In this document: positions 6,642 to 13,570 of the stretch, in pieces | How positions within the stretch are numbered: position 1 is the stretch's first letter | Layout of the letters: each line of letters opens with the position of its first letter | Origin: an uncultured Bacilli bacterium | GTDB lineage: Bacteria > Bacillota_I > Bacilli_A > RF39 > UBA660 | DNA: 15,032 bases | Direction: 5' to 3' | Assembly (NCBI GenBank): GCA_947624695.1 | Contig: CANQLN010000014.1 | Location: 1 to 15,032 of the forward strand | Position numbers and translations under genes: made by a program | The notes under the pieces: model-generated | Told to the model about the DNA's origin: nothing | The model's database searches: none | The model's input: the letters and a program-made list of their open reading frames with translations, nothing else

Positions 6642-7295
6642 ATGGATAAGAATATTTTTAAAAAGTTTTCGTATGGCTTATATATTGTAAGTACTAAAGA
6701 TGAAAATACTTTAGCGGGATGTGTAGTTAATACCGCGGTGCAAATAACTAGTCAAAATCCTATAATGGCTGTCAGTATTAACAAAGATAATTATACGAAT
6801 GAAGTAATTAAAAAAAGTAAAAAGTTAGCTATTAATGTTTTAAGTAAGAATATCAATAAAGAAATTATTAATACTTTTGGTTTTTATTCATCAAAAGATG
6901 TTTCTAAATATGCGAATGTCGAATATGAAATAGTAGATAATGTTCCTGTTATTAAAGAGGGCAGTTGTGGTTATTTAATTGGTGATGTTATCGATATAAT
7001 TGCTAGTGAAACTCATGATATCTTTTTAGTAAGAGTAGAGGCTAGTCAAGTTTTCAGTGATGATGATGCTTTAACTTATAAGTATTATCAAGAGAATATG
7101 AAAGGAAGATCACCAAGTAAAGCTCCAACATATCTGGAGGAAGTTGAAAACACTTCATCTTCTAAATATCGTTGTCTTATCTGTGGACATATTTATGATG
7201 ATGCCAAAGAAGATGTTCCTTTTGCAGAGTTACCCGATGATTGGGTATGTCCAGTCTGTGGGGTAGGCAAAGATAAATTTGAAAAAATAAGCTAA
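6642..7295 (+). CDS. hrb: Flavin reductase-rubredoxin fusion (high-molecular-weight rubredoxin type)
   Basis: The 217-residue protein joins a flavin reductase-like FMN-binding domain (about 1-155, opening KNIFKKFSYGLYIVST) to a C-terminal rubredoxin (about 174-217) with all four iron-binding cysteines: CLIC (178, 181) and CPVC (203, 206). This is the layout of Hrb from Moorella, which passes electrons from NADH to a flavodiiron protein that reduces O2 or NO. No flavodiiron gene is in the window. ATG 6642 is preferred over the in-frame GTG 6636 because that GTG is part of the AAGGGTG ribosome site. The gene starts eight bases after the receiver gene and shares its transcript, so oxygen or NO defence may be linked with the phosphorelay; this is inference. 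Confidence 0.87.
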   Translation: MDKNIFKKFSYGLYIVSTKDENTLAGCVVNTAVQITSQNPIMAVSINKDNYTNEVIKKSKKLAINVLSKNINKEIINTFGFYSSKDVSKYANVEYEIVDNVPVIKEGSCGYLIGDVIDIIASETHDIFLVRVEASQVFSDDDALTYKYYQENMKGRSPSKAPTYLEEVENTSSSKYRCLICGHIYDDAKEDVPFAELPDDWVCPVCGVGKDKFEKIS

Positions 7296-7330
7296 AAAAA
7301 ATTGGTTTTATAATGAAAGCCAATTTTTTT
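7295..7330. terminator. Bidirectional intrinsic terminator between convergent genes
   Basis: A 15-bp stem pairs A7-TTGG-TTTT (7295-7309) with AAA-GCC-AA-T7 (7316-7330) around a six-base loop, one G-U pair only. T runs appear at the 3' side on both strands, so it can end the hrb transcript on plus and the PBP transcript on minus. It reaches into the PBP stop codon. Confidence 0.88.
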
Positions 7331-9884
7331 AGTTTAATCCTGTATCATTGTCTTCATCATCATTATCATCATCAACCATATCATTGACGTTGCTATCAAT
7401 AGTTTTTGTACTAATAGTTAAACCATTCGACATATTATATTTAAATATTGAGTAAGATGACTTAACAACGAAAGTATAATTGCCTCCTGCTGAAGCTGAA
7501 TAATTAAATGTATTACCTGTAGTCGTACCTATTTCTGATAATGTTCCATCACTATTTTTTAAATAAATGCGATAAACTAAATTACCGATGTTAGTATTAT
7601 TATATTGTAAGCGTGAATTATAATATTGATTAGCATAACTACCATAATATTCATTAAAATGATTAGCTAAAGCGGTAGGATCAATAGCTTCTGGGGTACT
7701 TATCGGTGTCCATTTTAAGGTAATAGTATTACCGCTAAAATTGAAACTGCCATTAGTAGGATCTGGTAAAGTATCAAAACGACTGGAGGCGTCAGTTGGT
7801 TCCGTACCAGATACAAAGTATTCCGTTACACATAAATTTTTTGGTGTATAAGCACTGCATAATTTTGGTGGGAATGTTTCTTTTTCAATGTTAACCGCTG
7901 TAACTCCTTTAGGAACAGGGAATTCTTTTTTATTTTTATGAATGTTTTTAGCTAGATAACTCATTATTGTACTTCTTGCCGTACCACCACTGGAACTATT
8001 CATGTAATGTTTAGTTTCGGCAGCGTTAGGATATAATTGTTTATAACCATACCATAATGATACAGAATATTCTGTAGAATAACTATTATACCAAACTTCT
8101 AGAATTGCTCCACTTGGTAAATGGTTATTATCTTTAACTTCTTTAGGTAGGTTAGTTGTCCCGGTTTTACTAGCAACTTTATCACCACCAGCTCCATAAT
8201 TATTTAAAATGCTATTAATCATATAAGCGGTTGATTCTTCCATAACTTTTTCTTTACTATAACTATAATTAATTTCTTTTTCAGTTTCGTTATTAACAAT
8301 TCTGGTATAAGAATATGGTTTTATATAATAGCCACCTCGGGCAAATGTTGCATAAGCAGCGGCCATTTGGAGTGGTGAAACACCATCAAAACCACCGATA
8401 GAAGCCGATTCATATAAAGTATCACCATAATCGATACCCACACTATGAACAAAGTCTTCAATAATTTTTTTGTCTATATCAGCTACATCTTTAAAAGCTA
8501 AGTAAGCTGGAATATTTCGAGAATCTCTTAAAGCATCCCGCATTGTTATTAAATGTTTATAACCATTATCATAGTTTGTTATTCTTTGCCCCGTAGAATA
8601 AGTAGTTGGCTCATCTAAGAACATCGCATAAGAACTATGAGAAATGTGTTCAATATACATTGCATAGTCAAATATTGGTTTAGCTGTTGAACCTGGTTGT
8701 TTTTTAATATCGGTGGCTAAGTTTTGACCCCCACCTTGATAATTTCTACCACCCGATAAAGCCACGATTGAACCGTCAGCGACACTGGTAACAGCAATTC
8801 CTTCATCAACATATTCATCAGTTTCTTCATAACTATTTGGGAATTTATAAACATCGCCATCTTCAACTTTTTCTAAGACTTCTTGAATTTTCGGATCAAA
8901 AGTAGTGTAAATCTTTAAAGAAACTTCTCTAGGATCAACTCCTAAGTTAGTTTCCACTTCATCTAAGCAGTAATCAATAAAGGCTTGTTTACTTTCTGCT
9001 TGTAAAATTTCACTTCGATCTTGTTTAACTAAAAGATTTTCTAGGGGAATAGCATAAGCATTATCAGCTTCTTCTTGGGTAATATAACCATGTCTAACCA
9101 TTAATTTTAAAACTGTTTTTTGTCTTTCTTTGGCTTTATCAGGATAAGTGTAAGGATTTTTTAAATAAGTATTTTGGAACATTCCCACTAAAAGAGAAGC
9201 CTCCGCTAAGTTTAAATCTTTACTAGACTTACCAAAGAAATATAAACTGGCTTGTTCAATACCATATATTCCTTTTTCGATATTGATATCGCCTGCATTA
9301 GCAAACCATTGACTATTAAAATAGAATTCAATAATTTCTTCTTTGGTATAATTAGCCTCTAATTTGAAAACAGCCATATAGATATCGGTAAATTTCCGAA
9401 TAATACCAGCAAGACCTTCATCTTGATTACTAGTATAAGTTCTTTTAATAACTTGCATTGATAGAGTAGAGGCTCCACCAGCACTATCACTACCTAATAT
9501 TTGGCCAAAGGAAGCTTTTAAGAATCTAAATAAGTCTAAGCCATTATGTTGAAAGAACCGAGAGTCTTCGGTCGCAATTAAAGCATCGATTAAAACATCT
9601 GGTATTTCATCATAAGTAATAACAACACTGTCCATGGCGCCAACTCTGGCTAATTCTTCTCCGTATTTATCATAAAGAATAGTAGGCTCTTTTTGATATA
9701 ATTCTGATTTGTCAAAGTTTGGCGATGTAATAACAATATAAAGAGCAAATACTAAAGCTAGGCTTATAACACCAATGGCGCAAAGAAGTAAGAAACTTAA
9801 AACACTTTTCCAAACAACTTTCTTTTCTTTTGGAACTTTAACTTTATCTTTGTTTTTATTAATTTTTAATTTAATTTTCTTCAT
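7329..9884 (-). CDS. pbp1A: Class A penicillin-binding protein (glycosyltransferase plus transpeptidase)
   Basis: The 851-residue protein polymerises and cross-links peptidoglycan outside the membrane. A Lys-rich cytoplasmic tail precedes one membrane span (about 27-53). The family-51 glycosyltransferase domain has the catalytic Glu106 in EDSRFFQHNG and GGASTLSMQ; the transpeptidase has Ser399-Thr-Ala-Lys402, SRN (455-457) and KTG (573-575). After about residue 665 comes a fibronectin-III-like region with many Asn, Ser and Thr, and then a very acidic Asp-rich end (near 835-848). ATG 9884 is chosen over the TTG at 9899 because GGAGG (9893-9897) lies eight bases before the ATG and overlaps the TTG. 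The gene overlaps the end of recU by 14 bases, the recU-ponA arrangement known from Bacillus, so they are translated in sequence. Confidence 0.93.
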   Translation of the reverse strand: MKKIKLKINKNKDKVKVPKEKKVVWKSVLSFLLLCAIGVISLALVFALYIVITSPNFDKSELYQKEPTILYDKYGEELARVGAMDSVVITYDEIPDVLIDALIATEDSRFFQHNGLDLFRFLKASFGQILGSDSAGGASTLSMQVIKRTYTSNQDEGLAGIIRKFTDIYMAVFKLEANYTKEEIIEFYFNSQWFANAGDINIEKGIYGIEQASLYFFGKSSKDLNLAEASLLVGMFQNTYLKNPYTYPDKAKERQKTVLKLMVRHGYITQEEADNAYAIPLENLLVKQDRSEILQAESKQAFIDYCLDEVETNLGVDPREVSLKIYTTFDPKIQEVLEKVEDGDVYKFPNSYEETDEYVDEGIAVTSVADGSIVALSGGRNYQGGGQNLATDIKKQPGSTAKPIFDYAMYIEHISHSSYAMFLDEPTTYSTGQRITNYDNGYKHLITMRDALRDSRNIPAYLAFKDVADIDKKIIEDFVHSVGIDYGDTLYESASIGGFDGVSPLQMAAAYATFARGGYYIKPYSYTRIVNNETEKEINYSYSKEKVMEESTAYMINSILNNYGAGGDKVASKTGTTNLPKEVKDNNHLPSGAILEVWYNSYSTEYSVSLWYGYKQLYPNAAETKHYMNSSSGGTARSTIMSYLAKNIHKNKKEFPVPKGVTAVNIEKETFPPKLCSAYTPKNLCVTEYFVSGTEPTDASSRFDTLPDPTNGSFNFSGNTITLKWTPISTPEAIDPTALANHFNEYYGSYANQYYNSRLQYNNTNIGNLVYRIYLKNSDGTLSEIGTTTGNTFNYSASAGGNYTFVVKSSYSIFKYNMSNGLTISTKTIDSNVNDMVDDDNDDEDNDTGLN

Positions 9885-10440
9885 TTTTAAATCCTCCAAT
9901 TAAATCAACAATTTTTAAGTAATCAAGACCTTTATTATAATTATATTCTAAAGGATAACCTTTTTCTTTTATAAATGCATAAGGAATACTTTTTCTTTCG
10001 GTATGATCAATAAAATAAATAAAATCGGGTCCATTTAATAAATAAACTAATCCATTAATCCGAATAATTAGAAAAACAATTCCCCCATGTCTTATTACTT
10101 TTCTAATATGTAAAATTTGATGATTGTGAACATTACTTATCGGAAATGCCGTTTTGGATTCAGTATTCTTGGCATCAAATTCCACATATTTTCCTTTATA
10201 CAATCCATTATAATCTAATGTTGATTGGGTAGCAAAATATGCATCTTTTATTTTTTGCTTGTTATTTTCATAACTAACTTTAACAATCCCAATAGGAGTG
10301 GGTTTTTTATAGATTAAAGCCATGTCTTTTTCTAAATAATATTCATTAGCTTCATTGATTATTTTTTCTAAATCCATACCACGGTTACCATAACTAATAT
10401 TTTTATGATATTCTTTTTTTATTTGATTGGGATAATTCAC
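9871..10440 (-). CDS. recU: Holliday junction resolvase RecU
   Basis: This is the 189-residue Holliday-junction nuclease of Firmicutes used in recombination and chromosome segregation. Family motifs are clear: YGNRGMDLE near the N-terminus, KKPTPIGIV, TDYNG-like LDYNGLYKGKYVEFDAK with the acidic metal ligands and Lys, and NHQI. The start is put at GTG 10440, giving MNYPNQ, close to the usual MxYPNG opening; AGGTG (10447-10451) is six bases upstream. The earlier GTG 10449 is part of that ribosome site and so is unlikely. The pbp1A gene overlaps its 3' end. The coupling of recU and a class A PBP is conserved in Bacillus (recU-ponA). Confidence 0.93.
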   Translation of the reverse strand: MNYPNQIKKEYHKNISYGNRGMDLEKIINEANEYYLEKDMALIYKKPTPIGIVKVSYENNKQKIKDAYFATQSTLDYNGLYKGKYVEFDAKNTESKTAFPISNVHNHQILHIRKVIRHGGIVFLIIRINGLVYLLNGPDFIYFIDHTERKSIPYAFIKEKGYPLEYNYNKGLDYLKIVDLIGGFKNEEN

Positions 10441-10458
10441 ACATTTCACCTAGTAGTT

Positions 10459-10487
10459 ATTATACCAAATATTCCGCTTTTTTTAAA
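10459..10487 (-). promoter_or_regulatory. Extended -10 promoter for recU-pbp1A
   Basis: On the minus strand TGG-TATAAT (-10 at 10464-10459) is a full TGN extended -10, with TTTAAA (10487-10482), a 4/6 -35, at 17 bases. The predicted start near 10452 leaves a leader of about 12 bases that is almost wholly ribosome site. Confidence 0.7.
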
Positions 10488-10508
10488 TATTTTCCCCATG
10501 AAAAATGC

Positions 10509-11465
10509 CTACTTGACAAAGTAAGCATAGTATTCATCAAAGGTTATATTATTTTCGTAGATATAAGTCGCGGCTTCAACTCCCACATAACGATAATGCC
10601 ATGATTCAAAATTATAACCGGTAATATCAACTTTATCTTCAGGATATCTTTGAATAAAGCCATATTTATGGGCATTTTCTTTTAACCACTTATATGATTC
10701 GGTTTCGGGGAAAGTCTTTTGACTTGTATTCATTTCAAAAATATCTAAAGTATAACCGGTTTGATGTTCGGAGTATCCAGGACGAGCGGCGATAGAATCA
10801 GCATATTCTGTACCATAAGACTTTTTATAATCATCATAAACACTTTGTTGTTTTTCATGCGTGCGGTAAGAAGAATTAACCATTAAATAAAAACCTTGTT
10901 CATGAGAAGCATTCCACATATTTAAAAAGGCATCATAAGTACTTTGCGTGGCTTTTTGGCTACCTATTTCGCCATAAGAATAAGTAGGAGGAATGGTGAC
11001 TAATTCTTCTGGTTCATAAGTTTCATCTAAATAAGTATATTTATTAACGAGCATTAATTCTTTTTTCGAAATATCTGTTGGTGTTGATCCTTCATAATAT
11101 TTTTTATTAGTGTTGGTATTAACTCTTTCTACAATTTCTCTTATCTCTTTATCTTCATTTTGGGCTTGATAATCTAAATAATCATATAATTTATCATAAA
11201 TAAAATATTTATCACTCGCTATTTTTAAATAAATATCATTAACATCTTTATTTAAAATATATTCAATTTCTGGCTCTTTAAAAGTTTTGGCAATTTTTAC
11301 AGCTTTATCTTTTTCATAACCTTTTGTAATAAGTTTATATTCATAAGTTTTTTCGTAATCTAACTTAGCCTTAATTTTGACATAAGAATAAATACCTATG
11401 CCTAGTAAAATAATAATTCCTCCAATAATAAGAATTTTTTTTCCCGTATCTTTTTTTAATTTCAT
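10509..11465 (-). CDS. VanY-like D-alanyl-D-alanine carboxypeptidase (peptidase M15B)
   Basis: The 318-residue protein has an N-terminal membrane anchor (residues 9-30) and a C-terminal zinc peptidase domain (about 155-318), placing the active site outside the cell, where such enzymes trim the last D-Ala from peptidoglycan stem peptides. Zinc ligands His234 and Asp241 in SEHQTGYTLDI and His290 in ESWHYRYVG are present, with the catalytic Glu287 and Arg201 in SSYRT. The region 31-150 is a charged, helical stretch with no family known to me. The ribosome site before ATG 11465 is weak (AAGTGG). It lies upstream of recU-pbp1A on the same strand with no strong terminator between them, so some readthrough is possible. 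Nothing suggests vancomycin resistance: there is no vanR, vanS or vanHAX nearby. Confidence 0.9.
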   Translation of the reverse strand: MKLKKDTGKKILIIGGIIILLGIGIYSYVKIKAKLDYEKTYEYKLITKGYEKDKAVKIAKTFKEPEIEYILNKDVNDIYLKIASDKYFIYDKLYDYLDYQAQNEDKEIREIVERVNTNTNKKYYEGSTPTDISKKELMLVNKYTYLDETYEPEELVTIPPTYSYGEIGSQKATQSTYDAFLNMWNASHEQGFYLMVNSSYRTHEKQQSVYDDYKKSYGTEYADSIAARPGYSEHQTGYTLDIFEMNTSQKTFPETESYKWLKENAHKYGFIQRYPEDKVDITGYNFESWHYRYVGVEAATYIYENNITFDEYYAYFVK

Positions 11466-11489
11466 TTCGTCGCCACTTTCTATTATTAA

Positions 11490-11498
11490 ATTGTATCA
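11490..11498 (-). promoter_or_regulatory. Extended -10 promoter for the vanY-like gene
   Basis: Minus-strand TGA-TACAAT (-10 at 11495-11490) lies 25 bases before the start codon. No convincing -35 is seen at 17 bases. Confidence 0.5.
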
Positions 11499-11530
11499 TA
11501 ATAATCTATCTTATGCACGATTATTTATTA

Positions 11531-11557
11531 AAAAAACACGCTTATTAGAAAGCGTGT
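11531..11557 (-). terminator. Intrinsic terminator of the tRNA-Arg gene
   Basis: ACACGCTT (11536-11543) and AAGCGTGT (11550-11557) form a perfect eight-base stem around a six-base loop. Read on the minus strand, six T (11536-11531) follow at once. It lies just 11 bases past the tRNA CCA end. A T run on the plus side also exists, but no plus-strand gene precedes it. Confidence 0.88.
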
Positions 11558-11568
11558 AATTTTTAAGA

Positions 11569-11645
11569 TGGTGTTTCCGAGGCGATTCGAACGCCTGACC
11601 GATCGCTTAGAAGGCGATTGCTCTATCCAGCTGAGCTACGGAAAC
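11569..11645 (-). tRNA. tRNA-Arg, anticodon UCU, CCA encoded
   Basis: The minus strand folds into a full cloverleaf. The acceptor arm GTTTCCG (from 11645) pairs with CGGAAAC (11579-11573), followed by discriminator A and an encoded CCA (11571-11569). The D arm contains GCTCAGCTGGATAGAGC, the anticodon loop CTTCTAA has anticodon TCT (11611-11609), and the T arm has AGGCG-TTCGAAT-CGCCT. Anticodon UCU reads AGA/AGG, the main arginine codons in this A+T-rich genome. It has its own promoter (11665-11693) and terminator, so it is a single-gene unit. Confidence 0.97.
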
Positions 11646-11664
11646 AAATTCTGGAACAATTAAA

Positions 11665-11693
11665 ATTATATACTATTATTATTAATATTTCAA
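11665..11693 (-). promoter_or_regulatory. Strong promoter for tRNA-Arg
   Basis: TTGAAA (11693-11688), 17 bases, then a perfect TATAAT (11670-11665) on the minus strand. The predicted start near 11658 is about 13 bases before the mature tRNA 5' end. Confidence 0.82.
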
Positions 11694-11695
11694 GG

Positions 11696-11733
11696 AAAAA
11701 AATACCTTTTTACCTAGGCTAGATAAAAAAGGC
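11696..11733 (-). terminator. Terminator at the end of the gerM-like gene
   Basis: On the minus strand GCCTTTTT (11733-11726) pairs with AAAAAGG (11711-11705), followed by a run of seven T (11702-11696). The hairpin includes the gene's TAG stop (11721-11719). The stem is A+T-rich, so efficiency is uncertain. Confidence 0.65.
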
Positions 11734-12651
11734 ATCGATTAATTGATTATCAACATAAAAAATGGTTTCATTTATATCATAAGTATCTCTTATAGAAAGA
11801 GCAATGGCATATTTTACTTCTTCAATTATTTTATTCTCCTCTAAATTTAAAACTTGATTGTTAAAACTTAGATTAATAGAGTTTTCTAAGATTTCATAAT
11901 TTAAAAGTTCCGCTGAGGAAGCAAGATAACTAATAAGATTTGTCTCATAAGTAGGAGAAGTTTTTAACTTTTCAATAATGATTTCCACTTTTTCATTTTG
12001 GGTATTGGTTACAGTTGTAAGCGGTGTAAAGTAAGAAAAACCATCAATTTTACTTACATAATAGGTCGTTATTTTTGTCACATCTTTCATACTATCTAAT
12101 TCATAGACTTTATTTATTCCATATGATCTATCTAAAGTATTAGGTAAGGTTTTGCCACTATTAGGAAGGCTTTTTAAAAGTTCTCCTTCCACAAAAATCA
12201 TAATTTTTTTAACATCTTTAATTTCCGTTAAAGAATAAATTAAGGCCTCAAGCATTTTTTCTTCATTTTCTTCCTCAACATTTAGTAATTCTTTCGAAAA
12301 ATTTATTTTTAAAAGGCCATCAGTTAAATCTTTATTAATTATTTTAGTATCTTTAGGAATTACTTGTTTAAAATTACTTGGAATATGAGAATTATCATTA
12401 CTATCAATAGTTAAATTTTGAATAACTTCTTCAATTAAGTTATTAATATCATCACTTTTTTTAATCACTTCAAAGCGGGATACTAAATTATTATCATCGA
12501 CTAAATAAATAGGAATAGTCACCGTGTTTGTATAGGTTAGAGTAGTGTGAATGTTATAAGCTTCATTACTAGGAAAAAGATAAATAATAAGTAAAATAAG
12601 AAAAGATAAAGATATAATAATTGTCTTTTTTAAGGCCAATCTTTTGAGCAT
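11719..12651 (-). CDS. gerM: GerM-like protein with two GerMN domains
   Basis: The 310-residue protein has one N-terminal membrane segment (about 9-26) and two GerMN domains, at about 45-165 and 195-308. The linker between them reads NSGKTLPNTLDRSYGINKVYEL, a hallmark of sporulation GerM, which is needed for spore cortex assembly and, in Bacillus, for stabilising the SpoIIIA/SpoIIQ channel. Bacillus GerM is a lipoprotein, while this one lacks a lipobox Cys and would be held by its membrane span. AGGTGG lies four to five bases before ATG 12651. TATAAT at 12672-12667 is a possible -10 without a good -35. Its closeness to gerE matches the Bacillus region where, as I recall, gerE and gerM are separated only by ysmB and racE. 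Confidence 0.82.
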   Translation of the reverse strand: MLKRLALKKTIIISLSFLILLIIYLFPSNEAYNIHTTLTYTNTVTIPIYLVDDNNLVSRFEVIKKSDDINNLIEEVIQNLTIDSNDNSHIPSNFKQVIPKDTKIINKDLTDGLLKINFSKELLNVEEENEEKMLEALIYSLTEIKDVKKIMIFVEGELLKSLPNSGKTLPNTLDRSYGINKVYELDSMKDVTKITTYYVSKIDGFSYFTPLTTVTNTQNEKVEIIIEKLKTSPTYETNLISYLASSAELLNYEILENSINLSFNNQVLNLEENKIIEEVKYAIALSIRDTYDINETIFYVDNQLIDAFFI

Positions 12652-12666
12652 AAAACCACCTAATTA

Positions 12667-12672
12667 ATTATA
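12667..12672 (-). promoter_or_regulatory. Possible -10 box of the gerM-like gene
   Basis: A perfect TATAAT (12672-12667, minus) lies 15 bases before the start codon; the -35 position holds only a 3/6 match. It could drive gerM apart from gerE, but the evidence is the -10 alone. Confidence 0.35.
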
Positions 12673-12697
12673 CTAATTTCATTCTTTTTTATAACTC

Positions 12698-12725
12698 AAA
12701 AAAAGAATGAAATTAATCATTCTTT
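12698..12725 (-). terminator. Intrinsic terminator after gerE
   Basis: Minus strand: AAAGAATGA (12725-12717), six-base loop, TCATTCTTT (12710-12702), with the T run continuing to 12698. This is a perfect nine-base stem with a seven-T tract. Its second arm can also pair with a third copy further on (12675-12690), described under findings. Confidence 0.7.
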
Positions 12726-12743
12726 AAAGTATCAGGAACTTAT

Positions 12744-12950
12744 TTAGATAGATAGTTCTCCTAGTTTTAATAATTCCACGACAGCTTGAGCACGACTTTT
12801 AACTCCTAGTTTTTGCATGGTATTAGAAATATGATTGCGTACTGTTTTTTCACTAATTCCTAAAAATGTGGCAATTTCTTTGGTAGTTTTATTTAATACT
12901 AGTAGTTCAAAGACTTCTTTTTCTCTTGCTGTTAAAATCCCTTTAGTCAT
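12744..12950 (-). CDS. gerE: GerE-like sporulation transcription factor (LuxR-type HTH)
   Basis: The 68-residue protein is a lone LuxR/GerE DNA-binding domain with no receiver or ligand domain. It matches the Bacillus subtilis GerE sequence that I remember almost throughout: REKEVFELL, KTTKEIA, the recognition-helix stretch ISEKTVRNHISN, MQKLGVK and QAVVELLKLGEL. In Bacillus GerE is made late in the mother cell and switches spore-coat genes on and off together with sigma-K. GGAAGG stands at ideal spacing before ATG 12950, and a sigma-K-like promoter lies upstream (12976-13004). A terminator follows at 12698-12725. A more general small LuxR regulator cannot be fully excluded, but the close match and the gerM neighbour favour GerE. 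Confidence 0.85.
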   Translation of the reverse strand: MTKGILTAREKEVFELLVLNKTTKEIATFLGISEKTVRNHISNTMQKLGVKSRAQAVVELLKLGELSI

Positions 12951-12975
12951 TAAACCTTCCTTTCATACTTCATAA

Positions 12976-13004
12976 TATTTTATGATAAGGCTTAAATTAT
13001 GGTT
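12976..13004 (-). promoter_or_regulatory. Sigma-K-like promoter of gerE
   Basis: On the minus strand AACC (13004-13001) fits the sigma-K -35 consensus mACm; after 16 bases CATAAAATA (12984-12976) fits the -10 consensus CATAnnnTA completely. No good sigma-A promoter is visible; TATTAT at 12977-12972 lacks a -35. In A+T-rich DNA the -10 match alone would be weak, so the spacing and the gene behind it carry the case. Confidence 0.5.
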
Positions 13005-13016
13005 AAAAAAGGGCTC

Positions 13017-13451
13017 TTAATATTTATCAATTTTTCCTAAAAGATAATCGATCGAGGTGTGATATCTTCTTGCTAGTTCTTCTAATATTAAAGTGGGTAT
13101 TTGATATTTACAACTCTCATACCCAGTCCAAGTACTCCTCGAAATATTTAATATTTGGGCTATTTTAATTTGCGTAATTTTATTTTCATGACGTAAACTT
13201 TTTAATCTTTGATGGAGTAGTTCTTTATCAATAACATTTCTTAAATTATGATATTTTTTCTTTTCTGTTAGACCTAAGACATAATCGATTGAGACATCAA
13301 AATAATTGCATAAGTTATTTAGATGAGTAATAGGAATAGTATCTCTTTCAATTTCATAAGAAGTATAAGTAGCTCTTTTAATTCCAATTATATTCGCTAT
13401 ATCTTCTTGTTTTAAGTTCGCTTCTTCCCTTAAATTTCTTAGCCTTTCCAT
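13017..13451 (-). CDS. XRE-family regulator with two tandem HTH domains
   Basis: The 144-residue protein is two Cro/C1-type helix-turn-helix domains in a row, about 3-62 and 78-140, with no other domain. The first shows LRNLREEANLKQEDIANIIGI and SIDYVLGLTE, the second LKSLRHENKITQIKIAQILNI and SIDYLLGKID, so the second looks like an internal duplication of the first. The protein should bind DNA, perhaps two half-sites or as a compact pseudo-dimer; ligand and targets are unknown. A textbook ribosome site GGAGG precedes ATG 13451. It lies 66 bases upstream of gerE on the same strand with no clear terminator between them. It is transcribed away from the candidate small RNA at 13571, so the shared upstream region could hold its operator. 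Confidence 0.88.
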   Translation of the reverse strand: MERLRNLREEANLKQEDIANIIGIKRATYTSYEIERDTIPITHLNNLCNYFDVSIDYVLGLTEKKKYHNLRNVIDKELLHQRLKSLRHENKITQIKIAQILNISRSTWTGYESCKYQIPTLILEELARRYHTSIDYLLGKIDKY

Positions 13452-13478
13452 TTTTTGTCCTCCTTTTACTTATGCGTT

Positions 13479-13484
13479 ATTATA
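13479..13484 (-). promoter_or_regulatory. Probable -10 box of the XRE gene
   Basis: A perfect minus-strand TATAAT (13484-13479) gives a start near 13472 and a short leader holding GGAGG. No good -35 is found at 16-18 bases, as is common for genes that need an activator or are self-repressed. Confidence 0.45.
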
Positions 13485-13535
13485 AATGTTGTCAGTACCG
13501 AAAAATGAAAATGTGTATATATTTGGACAAAACTC

Positions 13536-13564
13536 TTGATTAAAAATGTTGGCTGTGTTATACT
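13536..13564 (+). promoter_or_regulatory. Strong promoter of the candidate small RNA
   Basis: TTGATT (13536-13541), exactly 17 bases, then TATACT (13559-13564) preceded by TGT, so it has a -35, ideal spacing and a TGN extended -10. The predicted start is near 13571, where a hairpin begins. No ORF with a ribosome site follows for 180 bases. Confidence 0.7.
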
Positions 13565-13570
13565 TTTTTC

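Noticed and set aside
10465..10505. AT-only inverted repeat and ATTTTTC/GGAAAAT hairpin after the vanY-like gene as its terminator
   Set aside because: The stems are weak, no T run follows on the minus strand, and they overlap the recU promoter.
10509..11465. VanY as a sign of a glycopeptide resistance cluster
   Set aside because: No vanR/vanS, ligase or dehydrogenase genes are present; VanY-type carboxypeptidases are common housekeeping wall enzymes.
12655..12665. AATTAGGT before the gerM-like gene, resembling the first half of a GerE box
   Set aside because: The bases come from the ribosome site AGGTGG itself and the second half of the box is missing.
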